From assembly GCA_026724425.1 (NCBI GenBank), contig JAIUCV010000001.1, positions 1,312,001 through 1,376,000 of the forward strand: 64,000 nucleotides of DNA. Direction: 5' to 3'. The translations under genes were made by a program, and so were the position numbers. This document shows, piece after piece, positions 57,901 to 64,000 of the stretch. The notes below the pieces were generated by a model, which had not been told where the DNA came from, searched no databases, and worked only from the letters and a program-made list of their open reading frames with translations. Within the stretch, counting starts at the first letter, position 1; the number at the start of each line of letters is the position of its first letter. Source of the stretch: Erythrophleum ivorense (Eukaryota; Streptophyta; Magnoliopsida; Fabales; Fabaceae).

Positions 57901-60302
57901 AGGGAGTGTAAAGTTTGCTTGGACTTGTGAATTCCCATCAATTCCAGAGCAATGGCGGAACATACAAAGCCGACTGATGCGATACGTAGCAGAATACTTT
58001 TTGTTTTGGGTAATTCATAACAGAGTATTTCGCAGCAGTTAAAAAAAATATTAGAGTGAAGGTATTACACACCAAAATCCTAGTTAGCGTAAGGAACATA
58101 AATTAGCTCAGCTTAAGTGGAACTATTCCTACCTCTGCAACTCCAACATCAGAAACCAGTCTTGCCAGAAAGATATACAAAGGAAAGACAGTCTGGGTTT
58201 CAGTCACAGTTCGTGACAGCGAAATTGTCATTTGTATTCTATTCAAATGATTTAATCTCATCAGCATCTCAAAATTGATATTTATGTTTAGGTTAAAAAA
58301 GAGAAAACCAGACAGCAGCAGAACAACAGGTCATACTCATGCAATCACTAGAAATTAAAGCTTATTCAAGCATATCTAAAAAGAATATACCATCATCCAA
58401 AAAAGGATAGGAAGGAAAGGCATTGCAATGTGTATGCAAAAGTAAGAAATTCTCATTAACATACAATCATCATCTCATAAACAGCATTACTTTTACTCTG
58501 TTGGGGAAGCACATGATATGGCTGAGAGAATTTACGTTAATCTTAAATTTGTCAGAAAAAAGTTGCACCAAAAAACCTTCAGCCATTGCGCATTGAACCA
58601 GCAATGACTTGTTTGTATATAATGAGTGGCTGACCACTAACATGGTTCTGTTATGATGGGAAGTTCTGGACTAGTCAAATAGTGATCATGAGCTCAGCCT
58701 CACACAAGGTGGATGTTAATGAGACAGCTGACACAATAATTTTTTTTATAGACAGAAAAAATTTGTTGAAGAGAAGAGAAAGAGCAATTCAAAACTGAGG
58801 ACAATAAGTTCTCCCAAGCAATGACGTAAAAATTACAGACACATTAGCTCAAAGGAGCTTTCCAATCCCATTGTAAATCCACAAAGGACACCCTTCTAAA
58901 AAGATCATTTGCTGAAACACACAGAGAGGCCATGAAAATGGTTCTCTCCCAAATAAGATGAGTAGGAAGATTGCTGGTATAATGATAAGGCACATCTGTA
59001 CCGGTATGCTTTATTTTGCAGGATAATGATGTCTTTGGTTAGAATGGAATGCGAGATATTTCAATCAAACGTTTCTTCCATCACATCTTCGGGAGAGAAT
59101 AATTTTTGTTGTCCCTATGGGTTTAAGCAAATTTTTTTAGGGTGGTCTCTATGTGGATTTACAAAGGGAATGGAAAACTCTTCTAAGCTAAAAGAGAGTT
59201 TAACCCCTTTTCCTTAGTTTTGCGAGGACAATTTGTCCTCCATTTTTGTATTGTTTTCTCTTCTCATCAATAAATATTTTTTCTGTCAAAAAAAAGTTAT
59301 AACAGAAAAATACACATTATTTTAATTTTTTTGCTTTACACCTAAGCTTCACATAGCTTAAATGCTTATGTACCAATTTAAATGCCTAAAAGTACTTTTC
59401 TACTTTATAAATATGGAAAATAACTAAACTAAGCATAAAACTCTCCAAGGGTATTGATGGAGTCCTACATTGGATAGCCACAAGTAATTCTTGTGATATT
59501 TGAGTCACATAGTTCTTCCCCCTTACAAGTCAGTTTTTAAGAGTGAGTTTCCCATACTTACTTACATCCGACTTGTAAAGGAAAAGAACCATATCACTTA
59601 ATTATCACAAGAATTACTTGTGGCTACCCAATATAGAACTCCATCAGGTATATGCCATACAATTGGGAAACATCCATCAAAGAAAAGGGGGCAACTAGGG
59701 AGAAGGAAGGCTAGATATAATAACTTTTACCTCCTTTTGTGCTTAGCCTTTATCCTGTAGTGCAGACATCTTTGCAGAAATGATGGCTACACAACAGATA
59801 TGTATTCTGTTAGAAATATAACATGCAAACACAGCATAAAATGACATTTTATAGGAGAAATGATAGTTTGAAGGACTAAAAATAAGGGAAAAAATTGGTT
59901 AAAAGAACAATTTACAAAAGAGAAGAGATGTACATAAAAGGAGTATAAGAAATTATCCTAAAACAACCAAGCCAACAGGCATAAGATTTACAGGGAAACA
60001 AAAAGATATTTTAATAAATAGATTTACTTGATAAAATTTCCAAGAATACAAATTAACCTTATGACTAATACAATGTATTCTAAGAAAAATGATAAATAAT
60101 CACATAAAATATGATTTAAAATAACAGATCATTATAGCCAATATGATGTAGTACATTTCTTATAGCACGTCGCTGAAGAATGTTGTAAAGCTCTACAGGC
60201 TTGCAATAAATTGCAAGACTCTCTTCTGCAGCAAGCTCCTCTTCCACAGATAAATGCACTCGAGAATCTAGACGGCACATTTGATCAGTGCTTCTAGAAC
60301 AG
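36903..60302 (-). CDS. EMF2: Polycomb PRC2 subunit EMBRYONIC FLOWER 2 (5' end not found)
   Basis: This encodes a Su(z)12-type subunit of plant PRC2, the nuclear complex that methylates H3K27 and represses flowering genes. Twenty coding exons in transcript order: 60302-60155, 59786-59731, 58238-58133, 57996-57837, 57747-57679, 55948-55815, 55636-55574, 55427-55306, 54102-54038, 50032-49980, 49865-49812, 49732-49673, 48559-48513, 48423-48299, 43754-43616, 40337-40289, 38313-38230, 37940-37861, 37701-37612, 37023-36903. All introns are GT-AG and every junction keeps frame, giving 607 residues. Exon 1 of this list starts CSRSTDQMC and contains the YCKPVELYNI block. The C2H2 finger is split over two exons (CPFCLVKC and YHLPSSHDLFNFEFW). 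The VEFS box starts at LLRKRQFFHSHRAQ and includes QDSEDEVDDDVADFEDRR, MHMWNSFVRKQR and WNHGLLDARTM. The N-terminal dozen or so codons (MPGIPLV in relatives) were not located. VRN2-like paralogues are less likely given the full N-terminus. Confidence 0.93.
38935..39480 (-). mobile_element. LINE 3' end in EMF2 intron
   Basis: On the minus strand, the zinc-binding C-terminal region of an L1-type LINE reverse transcriptase is read in pieces: LFLHCAVVSYLWNSLFGI and ILWFVWLERNARILKG. It ends in a poly(A) tail (poly-T at 38937-38946 on the plus strand). It is 5' truncated and in the same orientation as EMF2. Confidence 0.75.
40700..42220. mobile_element. Possible older hAT-type element hosting the one at 41011
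   Basis: Degenerate AAAACCAG-x-CTGG-like motifs at 40715-40850 and an inverted AAAAGCCATACTAATCATTG-like end at 42150-42215 resemble the ends of the intact element nested inside. Borders are uncertain. Confidence 0.25.
41011..41943. mobile_element. Non-autonomous hAT element, 933 bp
   Basis: Terminal inverted repeats are CAAGGTTATTAAAACCGGAC and, from the right end, CAATGTTTTTAAAACCGGAC. They continue into repeated ACCGG(T/A)-rich subterminal motifs. A perfect 8-bp direct repeat, GTGATGAG, flanks it (41003-41010 and 41944-41951), as expected for hAT insertions. It has no transposase. On the minus strand it contains two tRNA-like segments with A-box and B-box resemblance (about 41300-41226 and 41440-41388). 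Confidence 0.9.
42840..43400 (+). mobile_element. LINE 3' end in EMF2 intron
   Basis: The plus-strand frame from 42914 reads RHLLLHCSMATSLWNKMFSI, the same reverse-transcriptase zinc-binding region as at 39.4 kb. It is followed by frameshifted downstream remnants and a pyrimidine-rich 3' region. It is antisense to EMF2. A C-run at 42888-42896 precedes it. Confidence 0.7.
44130..44336 (+). mobile_element. Putative 5' LTR of the copia element
   Basis: Sequence ending in ACACA directly before the primer-binding site. The left border is not defined. It shows little similarity to the candidate 3' LTR. Confidence 0.4.
44337..44348 (+). other. Copia primer-binding site
   Basis: TGGTATTAGAGC differs by one base from the complement of the initiator-methionine tRNA used by plant copia elements. 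Confidence 0.8.
44400..47830 (+). pseudogene. Gutted Ty1/copia gag-pol in EMF2 intron
   Basis: Copia domains appear in order but broken by stops and frameshifts. Gag (INGDNYL near 44545, then an open stretch at 44706-45035) is followed by a zinc knuckle CEHCNRVRHSKDKCWKLHG at about 45211-45267, a protease with WVVNSGATNHMTSD near 45498, a GAG-pre-integrase block (LRYHLGHPSFEYLKKI) near 45780, integrase pieces at 45960-46540, and the integrase-RT linker at 46644-47003. Ribonuclease H follows at 47402-47737 (ITWRSKKQNVVAKSTAEAEF) and ends near ADILTKGL. The reverse-transcriptase domain is missing: about 400 bases of unrelated AT-rich DNA lie between linker and RNase H. The element is antisense to EMF2 and cannot move by itself. 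Confidence 0.9.
47824..48028 (+). mobile_element. Putative 3' LTR of the copia element
   Basis: It starts TGAAACC directly after a purine tract (GGGGGAGTTT, a typical polypurine tract) and a possible end is AATACACA near 48028, like the end of the 5' LTR. Similarity to the 5' LTR is otherwise weak. Confidence 0.45.
49270..49530 (+). mobile_element. LTR-like fragment A in EMF2 intron
   Basis: This contains AGTTACTTGTAGTGTACCCAAAG, then a TATA-like TATAAATAGAGG and a pyrimidine-rich leader. It is a diverged direct copy of 50728-50945. It looks like part of a retrotransposon LTR, but ends were not resolved. Confidence 0.45.
50221..50560 (-). mobile_element. LINE 3' end in EMF2 intron
   Basis: Poly-T at the low-coordinate end is followed by the family-specific tail (GGAGGACAAGGAATCTCC, TTAGCTCAGAAGAGCTTTC) shared with 53220, 58740 and, more loosely, 54190 and 61250. 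It is 5' truncated. Confidence 0.65.
50728..50945 (+). mobile_element. LTR-like fragment B in EMF2 intron
   Basis: A diverged direct copy of 49270-49530 with the shared landmarks AGTTACTTGTAG, CACACCCAAAGT and ATAAACAGAGG. Confidence 0.45.
51040..51290. repeat. Short-period direct repeat in EMF2 intron
   Basis: GTGACCCACC recurs at 51071, 51156 and 51236, each time after an AAGCC/TGCCTC-type stretch, giving three diverged units of about 80-85 bp. The surrounding DNA to 51750 is unassigned. Confidence 0.6.
51757..52639. mobile_element. hAT-like non-autonomous element, 883 bp
   Basis: The ends are TAGGGGTGGAAAAGCGG and, inverted, TAGGGGTGGAAAACTGG. The interior is non-coding and AT-rich. Flanks (GTTGACAA and GTTAACAG) may be a decayed 8-bp target duplication. 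TAGGGGTG-type ends are common in plant hAT MITEs. Confidence 0.7.
53220..53560 (-). mobile_element. LINE 3' end in EMF2 intron
   Basis: Shares the LINE tail with 50221 and 58740 (GGAGGACAAGTAATCCTCCC, TAGCTCAAAAGAGCTTGCC). It includes a G-run at 53354-53361. Confidence 0.65.
54190..54560 (-). mobile_element. LINE 3' end in EMF2 intron
   Basis: A poly-T start and the GGAGGACAAGATATCC tail characteristic of the LINE family seen throughout these introns. Confidence 0.6.
54569..54838. repeat. Tandem duplication, about 2 x 130 bp
   Basis: Two adjacent direct copies start GCCAAGATTATACAAAACATG (near 54579 and 54715) and run through CTCAACCTTTTCATCCTCTT to CAAATTGATTTTTAAG. They differ by a few substitutions and small indels. 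Confidence 0.85.
56183..56824. mobile_element. Mutator-like MITE, GGGTAAAT family (copy 1)
   Basis: This 642-bp element is similar along its length to 63449-63924 in the same orientation (AAGAGATGTCCAAAT, GATAATATTGATATCTTTTATTAAAAATA, TAATTTATTCTAAA). The left end GGGTAAATCCCC is paired with a degenerate right end. It is flanked by GAAAGAAAA (56174-56182) and AAAAGAAAA (56825-56833), a 9-bp target duplication with one mismatch. Confidence 0.75.
56860..57010 (+). mobile_element. LINE fragment in EMF2 intron
   Basis: The frame reads WDKLVCLASLW-SAHNL, the downstream part of the LINE zinc-binding region also seen near 39.2 kb and 43.2 kb. Confidence 0.55.
57010..57440 (-). mobile_element. LINE 3' region, minus strand
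   Basis: Purine-rich DNA and a segment near 57345-57420 resemble the 3' part of the LINE family in inverted orientation. It lies head to head with flanking plus-strand fragments. The call rests mainly on composition and position. Confidence 0.35.
57440..57575 (+). mobile_element. LINE 3' end with poly(A)
   Basis: A pyrimidine-rich 3' region ends in an A-run at 57560-57573, the usual L1-type tail. Confidence 0.45.
58740..58985 (-). mobile_element. LINE 3' end, minus strand
   Basis: Poly-T at 58740-58747 followed by the GAGGACAATAAGTTCTCCC and TTAGCTCAAAGGAGCTTTCC tail. It abuts a plus-strand fragment of the same family. Confidence 0.7.
58985..59300 (+). mobile_element. LINE 3' end, plus strand
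   Basis: LWLEWNARYFQ (the LWLERNARIF motif) is readable at about 59033-59065 with frameshifts after it. The 3' region with GAGGACAATTTGTCCTCC ends in an A-run at 59288-59295. Together with 58740-58985 it forms an inverted pair. Confidence 0.75.
59455..59646. mobile_element. Foldback MITE, near-perfect hairpin
   Basis: Two arms of about 76 bp face each other across a short loop. Both begin TGATGGAGT-CTA-ATTGG and contain TAGCCACAAGTAATTCTTGT, ending at TTACAAGTC. A 5-bp direct repeat, GGTAT, flanks the element (59450-59454 and 59647-59651). It has no coding capacity. The superfamily is not assigned. Confidence 0.9.
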
Positions 60303-61244
60303 CTGCAGGGACAAACATATATAAGCATTGGCTATGTCACACCCTTGTTTGTAAAGAAAATTACAGATATCTCCCATTTACAGGAAACTACTTAAGAACT
60401 CAAGGCAGGTGTACACATGCAAATCCTTAAGACATATTAGCTCAAAAACCAACTTAATTATCAATACCATATTTAACATCATTTCAATCTCCAACCTTGT
60501 CAATCTACTACTTGTTTATGATCTCAAATGGACAATCAGATATGAATGAAACTGTAATTCATGTTAAAAACTCTGATTGAAAGGTTAAAGTAAGAAAGCT
60601 AACACGTAACCGCAAGCTTTGGTTTCTATTTGGAGTATTTGCTTGAGGCTAGGGCACAAGGCTTGAGCAGAGCAACTCTTACACTCTTTTTGCACAATTT
60701 CAAAGGAGAATGATGAGTAAGAAACTTTCAGACATTTCAACATGGAGAAGGACAGGATAGGAATGCCATTTGGAAAGACAGAAGACACCCAACCCCGATG
60801 GTTTCACTATAGTATTTTTTCTGAAGTTGCCAATATATTGATGGTGTCTCGGTTGATACCACCTCTAATCTAAAAGGGGCTCTGGCCAAGGGACAAAAAG
60901 TTCTAGATTGATGCAGAGAAAGAACAAAAAACCGCAGTTATGAGATAGAATTAGGGTAAACAACAGGGGATATTTGAGTTCGAATGAGTTACGGTTCAAA
61001 AGTGTAGAGACCCCTTAACTATAAAAAATAACATGAGGCAGCAGAATACAGTAGTCCTCAAGTTCTTTATACCGGGGTTACTAATATATTTCTACACCCA
61101 GCCCATTGATTACAAGACAGATCTGTGGCTACCTAACACACTAAAAAAACCCATTATAGTCAAAACAGAATGAAATATAACACAAAGGAAATAACAATAT
61201 TGCTCCTGCATCATGGCTACAACCCATGTTGCAAATGACATTAA

Positions 61245-61960
61245 TACTTTTATCTTATTAACAAAAGAAGAAAATTTATTTGATAGAAAGTAATAACAAA
61301 GGAGGAGGATAAGATATGCTGCTCAAAATAGAGAAGTGAAAGGGCACAAAATGGAACCATAAAAACTAGAACAGGCAAAGATATCAATACAAAAGAGATC
61401 TACAATCCCTATGTCTGGTTAACCTTTACCCTTTCTGATCCTACCAAAATCTCCATGGTGCTGTGGATAATGTTAGGCGTATGAATAGAAGAGACTATTT
61501 TTTTCCCCTTCTGTTCTTTTGTTTTTCTTAATATAAAATAAGTTTTATTAGAATAATAGAAGAATATAAGGAGAGAAATAAGCTTCCTCATAAAACAAAC
61601 ACCATAAAAAAGAACTGAGCTAAAAATAAGAAACATCAGCAAAGACAGTTTGCAAAGCAAAGTTTGCCTCAAGCCTTGGTTAAGGGCTATTGTTATACCT
61701 CACAAGTCACTACCAACAAAATGTCCAAAAATCTGGTGGTTCACAACTTCTCCTACCTACATTAATCTCTGTCAAAAGCTTTTATACAAGCCCATAATAG
61801 GGACAGCATATCCAAGAAAAATCTCTATCCTCCGATTATGAGTGAGAAACTACAAGTCTACAACCTCCTTAATTCCCAAAATCAAACTCTTAATACTAGT
61901 CAGCTGAACAACTTGACCAAAACTCATGGTTAAAATATTAACAACCAAACTAACATTTAC
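61245..61960 (-). mobile_element. LINE 3' region upstream of the first located EMF2 exon
   Basis: Repeated LINE-tail motifs (AAAGGAGGAGGATAAGATATGC) and a second A/T-rich tail-like stretch at 61520-61560 suggest one or two 5'-truncated insertions. Details are uncertain. Confidence 0.45.
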
Positions 61961-62339
61961 AGGGATAGCCGATAGAGGACCCTCACCTTACCCGCCTAAC
62001 CTCTCTGATCCTTAAACCGGACATATAATTACCATATACAATAATAGGAAGCACAGCAGAAGAGAGAAAACCACAAATGCAATGCCCCCATTTAACACAA
62101 CAAAACCCTTCCTCCAAAGAAGGCTTTCATAAAATCTAAAATTCACCCTATCAAAAGCTTCTCAAATTCTACCTGGCACTTTCCACCACATGATGTATTT
62201 GGTAGGTGTAAAATGTAAATACATTTAAGAAGCTTTACTTTATTACCCTTTTAGCATAACATTAATTTCCTGGTGACATTATGGTGCATTGCCAAAGAAA
62301 AGGAATAATTTCAATGCGCATTTAAAGAGATTGGAGGAC

Positions 62340-63130
62340 TCAAAGTGCATTTGGATGAGCTTTTTTTCCAAAAAAAAAATGGCAAAAGCACACAAAAAAG
62401 CTTAAATATGCTTTTTTTTCAGAAGCCCAATTTTCTGGCTCCTGAAAACCTTGGCAAAAGCTGATTTATAAAAAACCAGGAAGCACATTGTTTTATTTGT
62501 TGGACAAAAATACCCCTCATCAATTTTTAAAATGACAAACAGTGTCCTTCCCATACTGTGCTCTTTTTCTTCTTCTCCCATTCCCAATCTCATTGTGAAC
62601 CCATAACAAATCCAGAAAGGAATGTAGCCATATAGTGAACGAAATTACCCAGCCACACCTAAAGCTAGCAGCGTCCAGATCAAACACAATGAGGATGAAA
62701 ACGCAGAGTCTTTAATCTCCTCTAGTCAAATTTCTCGGATCTAGCGCACTATAACCAAGATTTTACCATGCAAATTCTTTTCAGTCTCCTCTGTAATTCC
62801 AGGGACAAAATTTGACGAGCAGAAGCTGATTTGTCAAAAAATCCAGTGAACCGAGGATTTACCCTGGGTTCGTAATGAGAAATTCAAACAAAGCAGATTA
62901 GACACAGCAACCAGATTAAAAGTTACCTCCTAACAAGCACTCCACACTCACCAGAATAGAAAAAGGAAGCACCAATGTCATAATCAGATCGGGGTCTGAC
63001 AGAATAACATTGTTTGCCACAGCAAGTTGAATAAAACATACATTATCGAAAGAAAGGCAAGAGAAACAAAGGAGGAGATCAGGATACTAACCCTATCTGT
63101 GATTGATTACTTCCTCTCTCTGACTCTTTT
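62340..63130 (-). promoter_or_regulatory. Candidate EMF2 5' region
   Basis: After a MITE-like stretch (62340-62530), base composition becomes more balanced at 62630-63130. Pyrimidine-rich and purine-rich leader-like DNA and donor-like GGTGAGTG (minus strand, near 62950) are present. This is where the EMF2 promoter and 5' untranslated exon could lie. No start exon encoding the family N-terminus was found. This is inference from position only. Confidence 0.3.
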
Positions 63131-63448
63131 GAATGCTTGAAAGAATCCAAAGAGGAACAAAATAGAGGAACAATAGGTAAAGAAGAGAAAAGGCAAAGAC
63201 CTAGTTTGAAGGGGTTATTGAACCTGCAACCTTATATCCTACTCTACACACAATACAGCGAATATTTGTACTCCTTTCTATCTAGCTTAGCTTCATGCCT
63301 ATGGTACATATACCATTCATTCTTCACATCATCACATGCCATCTTTAAAAGATATTAAATTTTTTTACAATTAAATTTTTAAGTTTTTTTTTAATTTTAT
63401 ATCATACTTTTTAGTAATTTTATTTATTAAGAAGTACTTTTATAATTT

Positions 63449-63924
63449 AGGTAAATTATTCTCTCTTTCTCCAAGAGATGTCCAAATAACATATCCTCCT
63501 TTATTATGAAGATATACACAAACCTCCGTTGAAGACAAAAGATAACCAAAATACTCTCAAGAATAATATTGATTTCTTTTATAAAAAATAAAACTTATTA
63601 GAAAATGTATTTCTTACACTGATATTGAGTAAATAGATATTATTTACTTTCTGCAGAAAATCATAAATTTAATTTATTCTAAATTTAAAATACTGACTAT
63701 TTTACATCGATCAAATACATATTTTAATACTTGTTATATTATTTAAGTAATAAATATAAAGATATTTTAGTCAAAATAAATATAATTGTAAATTATCTTT
63801 TGTTGCAAGGAAACTTAGTATAGTGCATGTTTTTATTTCATGGGAAGGGAGCGTGATTTTTCAAAACAGAAGAGAGAGCCATGTAAATTTGAGCATCTCT
63901 CAAAGAGAAAAGAGTAATTTACCC
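63449..63924. mobile_element. Mutator-like MITE, GGGTAAAT family (copy 2)
   Basis: A 476-bp element with inverted ends. The left end is AGGTAAATTATTCTCTCTTT. The right end, inverted, is GGGTAAATTACTCTTTTCTC. Both lead into AGAGATG(T/C)(C/T)CAAAT. It is flanked by TTATAATTT (63440-63448) and TTGTAATTT (63925-63933), a 9-bp duplication with one mismatch, as in the Mutator superfamily. It is homologous to 56183-56824. Confidence 0.85.
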
Positions 63925-64000
63925 TTGTAATTTTACACACGAACAACTTCATAATTCAAAAAGTACTTTTTAATTATAGTATCCAAATGTAAATAACTTT

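Noticed and set aside
62950..62985. MTLVLPFSIL followed by a GTGAGTG donor as the EMF2 first exon
   Set aside because: It does not resemble the conserved MPGIPLV start and its phase could not be tied to the exon at 60302. Left unassigned.
1..64000. CRISPR arrays, bacterial operons, rRNA genes or organelle inserts
   Set aside because: None seen. Intron structure, gene content and transposon classes fit plant nuclear DNA.

Overview
The window is nuclear DNA of a eudicot plant. It is AT-rich, genes are split by GT-AG introns, and the recognisable proteins (TTM3, cytosolic ribosomal protein L35, EMF2) are typical land-plant proteins. Introns and intergenic DNA are packed with plant transposon classes: Ty1/copia, LINE, hAT-like, Mutator-like and CACTA-like. 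The species cannot be named from the sequence alone. All gene calls are by reading and translation, without a database search.

Left third (1-20.4 kb): a locally duplicated array of five members of an unrecognised family of small membrane proteins, all on the minus strand (6448-7086, 10517-11173, 12905-13585 broken, 15985-16704, 19984-20307). Four members consist of two similar modules, each with two hydrophobic segments followed by a conserved (K/Q)IAPTPTSVE-like tail. The fifth has one module. Flanking DNA is duplicated with the genes, so the array grew by tandem segmental duplication. Later insertions and a deletion can be read by comparing one unit with another. A decayed copia gag (about 4.86-5.99 kb) and several MITEs lie in or beside the array.

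Middle (20.4-36.2 kb): mostly non-genic, with two conserved housekeeping genes on the plus strand. One is a single-exon triphosphate tunnel metalloenzyme (25277-25885). The other is a four-exon gene for ribosomal protein L35/uL29 (27454-29180) with site II promoter motifs and an intron that holds a decayed duplicate of the start of its exon 3. A solo LTR with a perfect 5-bp target duplication occupies 34455-36195.

Right half (36.9-63 kb): one large minus-strand gene for the Polycomb (PRC2) protein EMF2. Twenty coding exons were placed with matching splice phases, including a C2H2 zinc finger and the C-terminal VEFS box. Its first dozen or so codons were not found. About 1.8 kb of coding sequence is spread over more than 23 kb because the introns hold LINE 3' ends, a gutted copia element, hAT-like and Mutator-like elements and a near-perfect foldback MITE.

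The least described part is the tandem transmembrane-protein array. The rest is a conserved gene block filled with transposons.
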